A stretch of 64,000 nucleotides of DNA from Astropecten irregularis (lineage: Eukaryota > Echinodermata > Asteroidea > Paxillosida > Astropectinidae). The translations under genes and the position numbers were made by a program. The number at the start of each line of letters is the position of its first letter. Position 1 is the stretch's first letter. This document shows, piece by piece, positions 9,441 to 22,593 of this stretch. Below the pieces are notes generated by a model that was not told where the DNA came from, searched no databases, and saw only the letters and a list, made by a program, of their open reading frames with translations. The DNA is taken from NCBI GenBank assembly GCA_963971285.1, contig OZ020256.1, positions 3,970,501 to 4,034,500 of the forward strand. The letters are read 5' to 3'.

Positions 9441-11157
9441 ATACCCACATGACAGGTGTTAATTTGAATCTGTAGATTCATGTATTAACTTCATTTAAAT
9501 GTTCCATATGTAGAATTCCTTTACCCTTTGCGTGCTGTCCCATGTTTTTTTTTTCCTCCATTCCCAGACCTGCCTATGCCCTTTTGTACTGTGATGTAAA
9601 CTATCCCATTTTTCCTCATTTTATTCTGTGCACAAATAATTCACTGTGAGACATCGTCATCTGAATGTGTTTATAAATGCTTCTTAAACTCACAATGTAG
9701 GTGACACTACAAAGCATTCTGGAAAAAAAGAAGAAGATATATCAGATAACAACAGATACAACCAACATTCAGTCAAACAATTTGTTTGAATTAGATAAAA
9801 ACTGACGAGATAAACAAAATACTGGGAAACGCTGTGTAATGAATTTACGACTGCAATTTCTCGACCAGTTTTTTCCCTCCTATGTTGTTAAAAATAAAAT
9901 GTTCGCAAATGGAAGCGTTTCATTTATAAAACGCAAGTTGAGTGCGGTATATACATCGGGTAATTTGATTCCGATCGTAACCCGGGTCAGATTTGCTCCT
10001 GGTGCTTAATCTGTAACCTGGTATCTTGAAGAGATATCTTAAAGAGAGCGTGCTCGTGCCCTGGCTGAGAGCCTGGAAGGGATCTCCTCCTCACGGCTTT
10101 CCTTCTGTCGCTCTTGCTCCTGCTCCTGCTCCTGCTCCGTCCATTAGAGGACCTCTTGTCCATCTGACACAGGCCCGGTGTGCTAACAAAGATTTTTTTT
10201 TGAGGGTGGGAAGAGTAGGGTAAAGTAACGATTTTCTTTTTCTTAATTTCTACTTCAGAATTTTGGAAAGCTCCGTAGGGGGATGTAATGTGTAGTGTTT
10301 GCTGAAATCCTATACCTGGTGATATGTGTGTGGGTGCTTGAGCCAAGTACCGGTGGGGATCAACTGGTTCCCCTGCCCCTTGCCCTGATCTGTCTATCCT
10401 CTTGCTGGAATTCATTAGAATCCTGATGTTAGTGGTGACACCACTTGCTGATGATGTCTGATAATGAGAGGATGGGCTTACTTGTCTTGGATATGGAGCT
10501 TATTTGAGAGATAGAGAGTGAGAGAGGGGGGGTTGAGGGTTGAGAGGTCGTTGGTGGTGAATCACCACCAAGGTGGTTATGATGATTGTTTGGGATTGTT
10601 TGGATTGTGCACCAAGTAGCACCAGCAGGCCCTCGTTGCAATATTCCAGGGTCCATCTTTCCTTCCATCCTGAGTCCTTTGAGACTAAATACTACAAATT
10701 TGATAAAAACTCCCCTGACCTTGCTTTACGGTTTCACACAGTATTTTCAGTAATGGTTGAAGCTTACCAACAATGCAGCTTTCCAAGAAGCAGAATTTAA
10801 TAGTCAATTTCAATACGGCATTGTTTGTTGAATGATTGAGCTGCTTCTAAGAAGATATCGGATGTTCACCCCCATTAGAGGCAGCATCCAAGGACTCATT
10901 TCAATTGTCGTTGAAACTGGAAAGATAATCTTCTCTGCTTTCAAAAAGGTGGTACGTGACATAGTCAAATAAACCAAAATGATAACAGAAATGATGATGA
11001 TGATGATAAAAGTCTATTCAGACTGATTGATAGAAGCAAGTGGTAAATTCACGATCCAACTGGATAAAGACCTCCCCAATTTAATAACTCCATTAATACT
11101 GAGGCTTTTCTGCAGGTTACTGCAAAAATAGCTTGTTTCTATTGTATGAAGCAATAC
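9441..11157. other. Unassigned; GCTCCT hexamer tract at 10106-10137
   Basis: The tract (CTTGCTCCTGCTCCTGCTCC) makes the minus-strand frame 9987-10415 look Arg/Ser-rich, an artefact. A GA-rich segment lies at 10505-10545. No other structure recognised. Confidence 0.45.
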
Positions 11158-11436
11158 ATCGATTGCGCTACCAATGTTTACATGGCATCACATGACCTAT
11201 AGTGGGTATTTTCATGTCTCGTATTGCGCAGAAAACATGCAAAGATGAATGTGGGCGATATAATAGAAAACATGCAATGGAGAATGTGGACGATATAATA
11301 AAAGACTATTATATCGCCCACATTCTCCTTTGCTTGTTTTCACCAATGTTCTTCGCAACATGAGATGTAAAAATACCCACTATACATGTACATGTAGGTC
11401 ATGTGATGGCATGTATACATTGGTCGTGCAATCGGT
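11158..11436. mobile_element. 279-bp hairpin MITE
   Basis: The left arm, TCGATTGCGCTACCAATG through CATCACATGACCTATAGTGG, is mirrored by CACTATACATGTACATGTAG, then GTCATGTGATGG through CATTGGTCGTGCAATCGG. Inner arms with CATTCTCC/GGAGAATG and GCCCACATT/AATGTGGGC also pair, so the whole element can fold into one long stem. Confidence 0.75.
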
Positions 11437-11471
11437 CTATTTGGCTTCATTTCAGGTTGTCCCTTCTTTTC

Positions 11472-11506
11472 TTTTTTTTTTGGGGGGGCATTTTTTTTTG
11501 GGGGGG
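11472..11506 (+). repeat. Two successive T(n)G(n) tracts
   Basis: T10G7, then CA, then T9G7. The minus-strand frames here (Pro-Pro-Lys-Lys-Lys) are artefacts. Confidence 0.8.
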
Positions 11507-12195
11507 TGGGGGTTAAAGCAAGGTACATGCATCCTCTTGTTTTTCAGTGAATTTACGGCTGAGTTGCTACATGTACATGGTGATGAGCCAGGTAGACAAC
11601 TGACTGCAAGACTGGGAGACAGGGGTTGAGCATGAAGATAATTTACTCTGTTGCCGTACATTACTTACACGAGCGGCGCCCCGTCACCAGGGATATATGG
11701 CAAAATTTATGAGATTGATTCTTAAATGCACTGTGTGGAATTACCAAGCCGGGAGTAGGACATGATAGTGATCATTCATTCCACCCTTGGTTTATGTCAC
11801 ATGATTCCCCAATTGCACTGGAAAAAAATGTTCCTTAAACCATTTCCTGTCTGTGGGGACGTTTTTCAGGTTCATTTGCTTCATGACTTTATTTTCTAAT
11901 TGCATTTGATTAATTGTATTTTAAGTGACGGCATGTTACTCCCGGGACACCCTTCAAATCATGTCAGCTCTGACTTGTATGCCACAGCCCGTCTTCCACT
12001 TCTCAGTTGATTGTTACACATCAGTGGGTATTATTTTGATTGTCCAGATGGAATTAATATTTTGACAGTTCAGTGAGTGATACAAGATATCGGGGCTTTT
12101 AGCCCCCCCCCTTCCCCTCTTCCCCCAGTGTGTGGAGATTATCTTGGCAGAAACAACAACATAATCCAGCCTTGCCCGGAGTGTGGATGTGCAAT

Positions 12196-12222
12196 CATGG
12201 AGCTAGGAACCCTAGCTCCATG
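12196..12222. other. Perfect 12-bp-arm hairpin
   Basis: CATGGAGCTAGG, a 3-nt AAC loop, and CCTAGCTCCATG. There is no T-run after it. Its role is unknown. Confidence 0.7.
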
Positions 12223-12479
12223 GTGCAATCAAGATGTAACTGTAGCGGGCAGCTGAAATGAAAGACACTTTGCAAACTTTCAGGAGGTGTTGATGTGCAC
12301 GGGTATCCCACCTCTGCCACCAAAAAAAAGAAAAAAAAAAGAAAAACCTACAAAACACAATCTGTCGCTTTACCCAGTTTGTGTGTACAAACAGTGCAAG
12401 TCCCCAGCTAGATCATATTGGCTAGACCGGGGTAATACTAGTATCAATGGTTGTATATCACTAAACAGCGGTGCTGACT

Positions 12480-13030
12480 AAAGTAAAGAGCCCTCATCCA
12501 TCTTCGCCAATGACCCCGGCTGACATTTTGCAGCTGAGCCGAGAGCTTTAATGAGAAGCGAACAAGCAGCCATGGCCCATTCTCGCTTCCTTCACCATCC
12601 TCCTCCTCCTTCTTTCAGTCTCCTCCCTCCCTAAGGGGTGGTCTGTCACTTTGCCAAATAGCTAGAACGGCAGGGGGCTAGTAACTCCATGGCATTGCTC
12701 ACCTTACCTTATTACCCGATCTCCCCTCAACTGACCAAAAGGGTCATGAATCGCCTAGACGGGGTGTTGAGTTATACACTGTAGTCCTGGGAACCAAAAC
12801 GGAATCACGGGCCGGCTACCCTATCCCTGCCGTCGTTTTGCATAATATGGACATTGCCCCTCCGGGATGGTTGGCCCCCACCTGCCGAGGAAATGGAGCA
12901 GGCCTGGAACCCCGGCAGTCCTTCCATTCCCAATCCAGCCGGTAGTAGCTAGCGCGCTAGGTGACTGCTATTAAATTACAACCCTGGTATACAGCACCAA
13001 AGCTAGAAGGAATGAAAGCATTGCGGCTCA
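12480..13030. other. GC-richer, repeat-free island in the intron
   Basis: Balanced composition, with none of the repeat families found elsewhere in the window, and no ORF. It could be a conserved regulatory element; composition alone does not show this. Confidence 0.3.
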
Positions 13031-14109
13031 TCAGGCAAGTAATATTACAATCTCCTCCCTGCCTGTGAATTCGTTCATTCCCACACCGACTCATGGACCT
13101 CAATTACATTAAACACTCCCCGTGCAGCATGCTGTCTGGTGATGTGTGGGTTGTGCAGTGCAGTGCGTATTAGTACGTGTGTGTGTACGATTCTATACCA
13201 CGGCTGTGTATACTATATGTCTTATTAATATGCCTATTTAGTTGCATGTGTGTGTTTTATAAATAAATCTGTGTGTATTCAATTCAATCCATTTGGCACG
13301 TTCTTAGTCATTCCACCTTGTTGACAGGCTTCGCTCTGCCATATCTCATTCCCATTCTTGTCATTGGATTAATCTGCAATCGTCGATATTTCCCGACGAA
13401 TTATGATTCAATCGGATCAGAATATTCCATGGAATATGCTCTTGAAACGACGTTCCAGGAGTCGGATTTTTAAAGAGCCCCAGGATGCAGTTAATGTTGA
13501 CGTTCTAAAATTAGAATCCCAGCTTACGACCTTCCCCTAGCTACACGCCTCATTGATTTCAAAGTAGTTAGCAAGGCACTAATTATACAAACCAACCACA
13601 TGTATCTTGCTGGTATATATTTACACAGCTAGCATCCCAGTGAATGGTTTTTACTTCCCTGATGCAGCCATGCACATTTATTATAGAATTTTTTAACATG
13701 GTCAATGTACATGTCAATGTACATACATGAAGTGGCTGTGTCAACTCGTGTTTATTTATTTATTCAGGGAGTTTAAATTTTCAGCAGCAGAATTGATCAA
13801 GAGTGTTCGTTGATCTCGTACTGGACATGTATTTATACATATCATGTATGGAGTTATTTACAATTGAGACCTGTTTGTGATCATAATAACATAATAGTTA
13901 TTGTATTTTTTTTGGGGGGGGGGTGTCAGCAGTTGGAATCAAACAATTGGCTGATAGGACGATTTATGAAAATTTATGTAAAAAAAAAGGAAAATGGTAA
14001 TTTCACGGAAACGTACGTGTATGTTACATGTTAAGTGACTTTGAGGTATTTCTTCATCAATCATTCTTGAATGACTCCAATTAAGAAATGTTTTGTTGGA
14101 ATCAGTATG
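13031..14109. other. No gene seen; T8G10 tract at 13906-13923
   Basis: GT-rich DNA near 13135-13190, a TTTATTTATTTATT tract near 13750 and the T/G tract are the only structures. Confidence 0.45.
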
Positions 14110-14111
14110 TA

Positions 14112-14243
14112 TAGAGGTTATTCACGTGACGTCACATAAGCTTCGGTGCACATGCAACGTGCAGTGTCCTACGAATAACCATGTACAACAGACAAGCTTG
14201 ATGGCCAATCACGTGATATTATGATGTCGGTGAATAACCTCTA
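14112..14243. mobile_element. 132-bp TA-flanked MITE
   Basis: TAGAGGTTATTCACGTGACG at the left is mirrored by TCGGTGAATAACCTCTA at the right, and TA dinucleotides flank both ends (14110-14111, 14244-14245). It is too short to code. Confidence 0.72.
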
Positions 14244-14245
14244 TA

Positions 14246-15057
14246 CCACTTAAGATTCCTTAAAATGGATATAATAAGCAAAAAAAAGAGGCAACTTACA
14301 TTACAAAAAGACACCAAACCGTGGAAATGCCCCAAAATTGCTGTCTGCCATTTTCTCTCGAGAATGTGATTGTGAATTTTGATGAAATCTTCGCAGGTTA
14401 GTGTGGCGTACATCATGACAATTCCTTTTAACTCATACGCTCTTTAATGGGAAACCTAGCAAATGCCTTCACCATTTATACCAACAATTGGGTCAAACTC
14501 ATGTCTTTGAAACATACATGTACAGCGCACGTATCATGTTGTTTATTCTTGCTTATTTTGGATTCCTTGCTATGGCAACAACGGGCCCGAGTCCCGCGTC
14601 TTTCCATTCCCCCCCCCCCCCCCCCTGTAAATTTTGCTTCTGTTCAAATGATTATAATTTTATCCGTAGCATCCGTAGTTTGTCTTGCTTGGAATTTTTT
14701 TTGAGGGTAGAGTTCCTTAATACATGTGCTTAACTCCAGGGTGCACATTTTGTATTGGAATTAGGGGTGCCTCCCCTGGCTGGTGGGGGTAGGTGAGTTT
14801 GAAGTAGGCTGGGTTCACCCTCGGTCTTGACCTTATCCCTAACCCCTCAGAACTAGTCTTTGTGCAAACTGCTGGTAGGCTTGTCTATAAAGCCTTGTCT
14901 TTCCTTGCCCTGACAGGCTAAAAATAAAAAAATCTCCTCAATCTGTGTCTGATTATTATTTGAAGGCCGGTTCAATTATGAGCCGAGTGTTATGAAAGGA
15001 AAGGACATATTAAAAAAATGAAAACATGGATGCACAATTAAAATGATATTATCCCAA
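14246..15057. other. Unassigned; C17 run at 14609-14625
   Basis: The C run causes the poly-Pro frames nearby. No other feature recognised. Confidence 0.4.
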
Positions 15058-15178
15058 TCAAAACACGTCAAGCCCTCCTAGTTACTCCAAAAAATGTATA
15101 AAATTCAAGTCATTATTTTGGCTGATGAGCAGTTTGCAGCAGTTTCTTACTTGTATTTATTTATTTATTTATTTATTT
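15058..15178 (+). repeat. GATCGAAAC dispersed repeat, 3' part
   Basis: TCAAAACACGTCAAGCCCTC, then GTCATTATTTTGGCTGATGA, GCAGTTTGCAGCAGTTTCTT and ACTTGTATTTATTTATTT match the copies at 52025-52125 and 41386-41475. Confidence 0.65.
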
Positions 15179-15866
15179 CAAGTTTGGGTGGAAGGTTGAC
15201 AGTTCAGGTGGGAAAACAAATTGTAATGCTTCATTTTGTTTTTGTTTGTTTCTGGTTGGTGGTTGTCATTTGTTGAATTATTGATCAAATTTGTTCACCT
15301 TGGCGACTACGGGAATTTTTGAAGGGCAAGTTGTTCCCCTGGTGGAAACAGTTTAAAGGTGGATATCGATCAACCCCTCAAGACTTCAGATCACCTTGGC
15401 CTTTGAAATCGGCACTTTTTTTTTGGTCGAGGTGCGATCAAATTTGATCAGTTTGTCAAGGACAGGTTCATTGCCAAAGAATCAACATGGAATGGAACTG
15501 AAAAGAATGCTACGTGTAGTTATAATATACCTGTAGACATTCTACCTTTAACAGAAATTAAGTTTTAATAATCTGGAGTGCTTTATAAACTCACAAACCT
15601 CTTAGATTTAAAAGCAAACAAAACAATTAAAAACCAATTTTATTTATTTTCTTTTAGTGAGAATGTAACCACAGCATATTGAGACGAAAGAAAGAATTTT
15701 AAGCACCATCCTCTTTGCAAATTGCATTTTAAACTGTTTGTGGCTACGATAATATGAAGCCATTTACCTGGAAACGTGACGTACATTTTCTCATTTGTAT
15801 TTATAAATAAGAATTAAGCAGCCAAGCAAACAAGCTTTTCCCATGGAATTTGAAGGATGAAGCCCA

Positions 15867-16218
15867 TTAAAGGTACTAGTATCATACTGTACCAAAACAG
15901 AAATCTTTACAGATTTACCTATAACTTACATGCCTTACACGGCATTAAGATGGTGATGGTAGAAACATACCATTCAAACTTTTCTGGCTGAAATGCTGTA
16001 TTTATCCAGAAAAGAGTTTTTAAAAATTTGATCTTTGGAAGATAAAAATCTTGTGTAAAGATATAAAAAAAAAAATACTGCGGGCATTTTTCACTCTTTT
16101 TTTTCTGAAAAAGTGGGACTGGTAATTATACAGATGACTGTTACTGTATCTTTCTTGATATTTTTGTCCATGAATCTGCATTTCTTTGACAAAAACTGAA
16201 GTATGAAGTTACCTTTAA
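15867..16218 (+). mobile_element. TTAA-bounded MITE, copy C (complete)
   Basis: 352 bp from TTAAAGGTACTAGTATCATA to AAGTTACCTTTAA. Both TTAA ends and the full core are present, so it is the best copy for building a consensus. Confidence 0.82.
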
Positions 16219-19200
16219 ACCTCCCCCCTGTATCTCTAAATTGCACTCGGGTTATTTATCAAACAGAGGATCAAATGGAGGCATCATTATACTTCCAAAT
16301 ATGTGTGGAAGAAACAAAACAACAATCCAGGCGCATTGCCTGCGGGATATGTCTGTTTTCTGTCGTTCCTTTTTTTTTTTTGGCCACTTGCAACGATCTT
16401 GTTTAGAGTACATGTGCTGTACGTTCCGAGCAAGGCATCGCCTTTAAGTCGGTAGCGCGTCACCATCACCATCAGCACGGAAACATATTTGTAACGCAAT
16501 GCTAAACGTCTTAATGAGCAGACCCAGGTAGGAGAAAAAAAAAATAAACCCGTACTGTACAGCGCCCGGTTGGCCACCGGAGCTGCTAAATGTTGATCAA
16601 GGGCCACCGGTGCGTCACACACCAACAAGGTGACTAATCACTGTGGGGAACCGGCCTATGGAGCAATGCATGCATGCAGGGTACCGACTGTTGACGTCTG
16701 TATCATGCAGTCTACGTGAAGGATGATGAGTGTTGGATGATCTGGCAATCTGAATCTGCTGCCCCCCCCTCTCCCTCCCCCTCCCCCCTCCAAGCATGGC
16801 TCGTTTGTGTTATTGATTAATTAGTCATCAGTGGTATTTCCTGTGTGCTTTCCTTTGTTTTCCCAACACATGTTGTTGTTAATTTACCGTGGAAGACCTT
16901 ATAAAACGCGAAAAAAATATCTCCTGTCAAAATAAGGTTTTTTGTGTGTAGATTCTCTCTCTTAAATATTAATTACATACATGTATATTTAATAAGGGGT
17001 GATGAAAAATAAATTTGCCATTTCGAGAATTCTTTACCCTTTGTAAAATGCACTGACACTAAATAAAGTCTCAGATAAATTGAAGGGTTTTCAGTTTTTG
17101 GTTTTGTTTCTTTGTTTTTTGAAAGGAGGGGTTGAAATTTTTTTTTTTTTTCCTACTGGCTTCTTTTTTCCTTAAGGAAAGTCTTTGTTAAAGGCACCTA
17201 TGTTTGTTTCCTATACTGCGGAACCAGAATGATCATTCATATTGGGGGTAGTGGAATTGGATCTCAACGATCGCAACCAATTTGCAGACTTTATATTGGA
17301 ACAATTTCACTCAGTAATTTTATTTTTTATTTTTTTTTTACGAATTTGTTTTCTTCATTTTGCAAATATTACTAAGCATTGCTTAGTATATCTCATTGTA
17401 TTAAACAGTGTCCAATGAAACGAGTGAAGAAAGAGCAAGCATAGAAAACTCAAGAATGATTGTGCTTAGACCTGCATTTGAATTTTGCGTTCTTTATTTT
17501 GTCTGTCTGTCTGTCCATTTCTTTGACAACACAATGAGCATGCCCTAGCTCGGCAAAATAAATGGCCCCACTTTGTGCTTCAAATTGGCCATTATTTACC
17601 CCGAGTCTGATTTGTAATTCCGAGGCAGACATTACAAAAAAAAAATATATATATTTTCATCTTTTTCTTCGTCTTCTACCCAGTTTACAATCCAGCCTTT
17701 TTGGCTTCCTGCTCGGATGCCAATTTGCGTCCTCTTTCATGTCACAACTTGCTGTTATATCCCCCCCCCCCCTGTGAAGAAGATCCCTCTACCCCATCTA
17801 TGTCTCTCTCTTCTTCCCCCTCCTCCTGCTCCTCACAAATGTCAATTAGATTCCTCTCGGAGAAAAAAAAAGAAAAAAAAAACGGGAAAAAAAAGAATAA
17901 ATACAAGAATCCCTCCGGAGGCTCGGACAAATTAAGACTTCTGCCACTTAACTAGAGAATTCAGACGCTGAGGAGGGACCTTTTTCTAGTCTGGCTCTAC
18001 CTTCTAGGGGGATGGGGTCGGGGTTTGTTGTTGCCATAAGACACTGAACCGAGTCTCTCCATCTTTTTCTCTGTTCTCCTCTCCCCCTGCGCGTTCGTTC
18101 TCTGTCTTGGCACCCCCTAACCAACCCACCCCCCCCCCCCTCAGCCTCTGTCATTTTTTCTCTCCCTTTTCTTCTTCTTTGCTCTTACCCCAAGGTCGTT
18201 GTTTGTTGTGCATCGTCGTCGTACCTTTTTGTCAAGACCGGTCTTGATTGTCAGTGAATAGACGCCTTTTGTCGTCTTTTTATTGCTATACATTTCTAAT
18301 ATAGTAATTTTGCCTCTTTTTTGTGTGTAAGGGGGGGGGGGGTGTAGAGTTTTTTTCACCACTGATTTTTTTTTTTTTAATATTGAGGATGAATTTGTAG
18401 TAGTACAAAGATGCAATGGAAGTCGTGTAAGCTACCAGCAAACATTGCCCATTACCTGACTGCAGTCTGGAAAAAAAAAATTAATGAGAAAATGTTTTTT
18501 TTATTATTGATGCGGAAAGGTAGCACTGTATAAATTATATTCAAACGTCAGAATTGTTGTCGTCAATATCAGTCTTGCCAATAGACCTTTTTTGATCGTA
18601 CAATGAGAGCTCTTGTTTGGGATGCCATTTTGGAGGTTAAAAGTCCAGGGATAAACCCCAACAAATTTCCAAGAAGGTACTTGCATTTGGGAAAATTTCA
18701 AAATGTAATGACTTCAAATCGATTCAAGCATTTATCTAGTTGCAGGAATGTAGTACAGTATTGTGACATTCTGATGTTTGTTGGCGTAAGGTAACGCTGC
18801 GTGAATGCCTAAATATGGAGATCATAGGGCATTCTCAATGTCTATGAATGATCTGAAGAATCTTGTCTGATACATGCATGCATGCAAATTTTATGCAACG
18901 CAGCACATGCATCAGCCAATCAGATCTGTTTTGAGAACATTTCTGTCTGGATCGGGACGGAGGCCGAGGATGTTGATTGGTCAAAACCGACAGGTCAGTG
19001 CTGGGTTGGCTTGCATAATTAATCAGGAAATCTGAACGCATGTGACTGATAGATGCTCGCTTGTTGTTATGGCGCAGCGAGTGCATCTATCACATAGACT
19101 ACAGTTTGACTCTAGGTAATCTGATAATCTGTTTGTTTGCACAAATATGCATTGTGAAAAATTTGATATCAAAGGAGAACATTAATTTGTCCTTGTGTGT

Positions 19201-19766
19201 ATCTTTTGTTCCGTGTATGACTGTTAGGTCTTCATATCTTGATCCTAGCAGAATCCTACATTCATTCTATCTCCCTACTTCATTGACGGGATTTTCTGAG
19301 GCATGCATGAAAATGTTTAATGGGAATTTGCAGAGAACTAGGAGATGAAGTGAAGATCTCCTGATCACGATGGTTGGTTGCTAGACATTAGGTGAGCATT
19401 ATCAGCACCTGATGTGTGTACTTGATTGCTGGTGATTGTGATATCAGTTACCATGCCCAGGCCCTGAGTCAGGAATTTATGGAATCCTCCTTTGGTTTCG
19501 CAGCCTGTGCGCATTCAGTAGTCAAGGATTGACCCCCAGGGGTCAGTCTGTGACCCCAGCAGGGCTATCAGGGCTAAATGGGATACCCCATGAGCTGAGA
19601 GGGGTATGGGTTAGTTTCCCTGGTTTGATGTCTGGGTTGTTGTCAGGGTCATGGTGGGTTCATGGCTTCTATTCCTCCTACTCCTGTCACCTGAGACTAG
19701 AGGTCAGGGAGTCCTTGAGAGGCATTAGCAGCAAGGTGGCAGTTTAGAACAGACGAGACAAGGGAA
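16219..19766. other. No gene seen; pyrimidine-rich tracts and homopolymers
   Basis: Pyrimidine/purine low complexity lies at 16740-16795 and 17640-18180 (C12 near 17761, C13 near 18128), with a G13 run near 18330. A TTAAAGGCACC start near 17189 may be the end of another TTAA element. Frames in this stretch are low complexity or short. Confidence 0.45.
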
Positions 19767-20062
19767 GTTTACAGAATGGAGGCTTAGGCTTAGGCTCATG
19801 CTCCAGCTCTGTCATCCCTGTGCTGAATTATACACTCTAGGTTGTGGTTTTACATTGAAGCTGAAGCTCTGTTTGCCTTTTCAAACCAGAGAATCTATTT
19901 CCGAACTGCAGCCAAAAACCTCTATTTTGATACCCGTTATTTTATAATGGATTCACGATATAGAATCTCAGCCTCAGCCTGGGCCTCAGCCTCAGCCTGG
20001 GCCACAGCCTCGGCCTCGGCCTCAGTCTCAGCCTCTGCCTCGGCCTCTGTTTCGTAAACCCC
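19767..20062 (+). mobile_element. Foldback element with GGCTCA/GGCCTC hexamer arms
   Basis: The left end is GTTTACAGAATGGAGGCTTA with TAGGCT repeats. The right end is a run of CTCAGCCTCGGCCT-type hexamers ending TTTCGTAAACC. The core (GGTTGTGGTTTTACATTGAA, GAAGCTCTGTTTGCCTTTTC, CAAACCAGAGAATC) is shared with 33285, 46580 (inverted) and 55676. The Ala/Ser repeat frame is an artefact. Confidence 0.75.
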
Positions 20063-21598
20063 CCATGACTAGGACTAGGAGGGGGATACCAACTGGTGCT
20101 AGCATTAACCTGAAAACACTGTAGATACTAGGCTTACATTTGGCATGCAGTAATTGAGTACCGTACATATTTAACAGTGCTGGGTCATTCTACTAATTTG
20201 TGTCATGTATCTCCATCACAGGCTGGATGGAGGGGAGGGGGTTCATATGATTTTTATTGGTTACCATATTTGAAACAATTGTATTGCAGACTTTATTTTG
20301 AACATTTTGTGATTTGAGCAGGGTGACACACATTTCTTTTAATTTTTTTTTTTTTTTTTTTTTTAGGGGGGGGAGGGGGTAATGTCGAAGTCCATGTAAA
20401 TCAATTTATATATAGAGCATGTATTTTCCCCTCGGACATGTGTTCCCGATCTTTGATCGCAGCCATTTTGGAAAACACAGTGCAGGTGCCTGAGCTGAAC
20501 CAGGCCAGCGCCACGCAGAGGCTTAGCGAGAGGGGAAATTGGTTGCTTGAATGTGACGTTGTTGCTTCTGTTACTCCAAAAAAACACAAACAGGAAAAGG
20601 GTACAGGAGTTCATGATCCTTACTGAGTGCAACAGGCTAGTGTGTGAGTGAGTGCCACCTGTTTGTAATAACATAACCTGCGCACATTTCGCTTGCCCTT
20701 TCCTCCTTTGAAAAAAAAAAAAAATGATTGATCCATCCCAAAAAACAAAATGACTTGGCAAAGTCAGCTTCCGGCATGGCATGGCCAGTACAGCCTGGCT
20801 GTTTGTTCTGTAGTAGACTCATGTTTGTTCCTCGGGTGGCCTCCTCCGATGTGTTTTCTTCCCTTTCACGACCATTCAGCGGCCCAACTCTCTTGACAAC
20901 GAAATCTTTTAAAGGAGCCTTTCTTCGGACCTGGGCCGGCATCAGTTGCTTGGATTAGAAGTGATGACATTATTACCAGTTGCAAGAACATGTGTGTGTG
21001 TGTGTGTCGTCCGTTGCACAGGAACTCGGTGATAATTCAAACTGTCAATCACTGTGACTCTTGGAATCAGGGAAGAAATATCCCGGCTCCTTGTGGGAAT
21101 TGAACTCAGGTATGAAAGGTTGAGAGAGAAAGAGATGAATAGATTACAAGTAGAAGATGAGGAAGCAGTTTGCTCATCTCAGACCCTTGCATTGCACGGC
21201 CCGATGCCTCCACGTAAATTGCCCTGTCACTCCAGCAAGGTCATATCTTCAAAATGAAGACCTTTTTGGGATGACGGTTATACGATGAAATCATAAGCTC
21301 ATGAAAACAATTCACGCAACCCTTGTGGGAAGGGCCTACATGTATATTTATTTCCTGATTTTCTGAGTAAAAGAAATTTTTGCTTTCATTTTGCATGTAA
21401 AATGAGATTTTTGCAATTCAGGAGTAAGATATGTGTCATCTTAGAATGTTGGCAGGTATGTGTCCTCTTGTCTTGTGCCACGAATAAGAGAAGGATTGAC
21501 GTTGCTAGGAGCGGACAGGCAGGGATAGGAGGAAAGGGATAACTCCATGTACATGATGGCCTACCCAAAATGGGTTAACTAATAATTAGAATCAGCCT
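20063..21598. other. Unassigned; T22-A-G8 tract at 20343-20373
   Basis: A GT microsatellite lies near 20990-21008. Overlapping frames at 20363-20942 on both strands match nothing known. Confidence 0.4.
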
Positions 21599-21819
21599 GG
21601 GGCCAATTTCATAGTCAGCTTAAGCACCAAAAACCTTGGTAAATAAAATCAGTATGTCAGCCAAAACTCCTTGTGAATGTTATGCTCAGCACACAATAAC
21701 CGAATGCAAGTAACAAGCAGTAAACATCACATGAAAATTTCATTGGTAATTCTGTTTGATCAAGGAAGACTTTTCATGCTTAAACAAATTTTGTGTGGCA
21801 GCTCCTTGAAATTGGCCCC
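21599..21819 (+). mobile_element. GGGGCCAATTTCATAG foldback element
   Basis: The ends GGGGCCAATTTCATAG and TTGAAATTGGCCCC are inverted. The core has GTATGTCAGCCAAAACTCCT, TGTGAATGTTATGCTCAGCA and a CTTAAGCA/TGCTTAAAC pair. It is about 221 bp. Confidence 0.78.
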
Positions 21820-22212
21820 TGAGGATGATTAGTCGGAACATTCTATGCATGTTATCTTTTCCCCCACATTGTCTGGCTTTGATTTGTCAAACATTGCAGT
21901 TTTCCTGCTGCATCAATTTAATGATGGTACACAGAGACCGATCGGGAACTGACCCTGATGAAAGATTGTACAGAGGGATTGGATGATGTGTTGAGGGGGA
22001 TGCACATGATGAATACGACTGATATTTCAACATTGCAGGTCATTCGTTCATTCATTCATAAACTGTCAGTACTCGTTTGGTTTCCTGGTGAACCAAGACT
22101 GTCAGTGTACACTGTGCACTCTGTGTGAAATGTATAAATACATCTGCAGGAAGTGGTGAAGTGTACTCATATCCCTGACGGGAGTTGTTTGTGTCTTATA
22201 AAGGAGTTTGAA

Positions 22213-22259
22213 CCCCCACCCCCTAACCCCCCTCCCCCAACCCCCCTCCCCTCTCCCCC
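22213..22259 (-). other. Potential G-quadruplex (minus strand)
   Basis: There are six or more C5-C6 runs separated by 1-4 nt on the + strand. Confidence 0.5.
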
Positions 22260-22593
22260 ATGCAGGCCAACTTGGCAAGAAGCCTTCCTCAGTTTGATCC
22301 ACGTCCCAGCACGGTGCGGTATCTGTATATGCCACAGGCTTTGGTCTTGGGCCAAGCTGTGCCATCAAGCCCCCTTGCCCCCTCTCACACTCCAATATAA
22401 AGTTATGATGCCTGCCTCCTGCACCCCTATGTTCCTTTCAGTCCAGCACCAACACTGCTAAGATGCTTTAGTTTCATTGATGCATACAATTTTCCAGTTG
22501 TTTCCGTACCTGCTGCCATTTTGAACTGAAAAGGTGGCGGCTCAAGCGCAAACCAAAAGCTGCCGACAGAATCATTAAATTCAAAGTACGAAA

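Noticed and set aside
9987..10415. Minus-strand Arg/Ser-rich (SR-like) protein
   Set aside because: The RS run comes from a GCTCCT tract at 10106-10137; there are no flanking splice sites or homologous domain.
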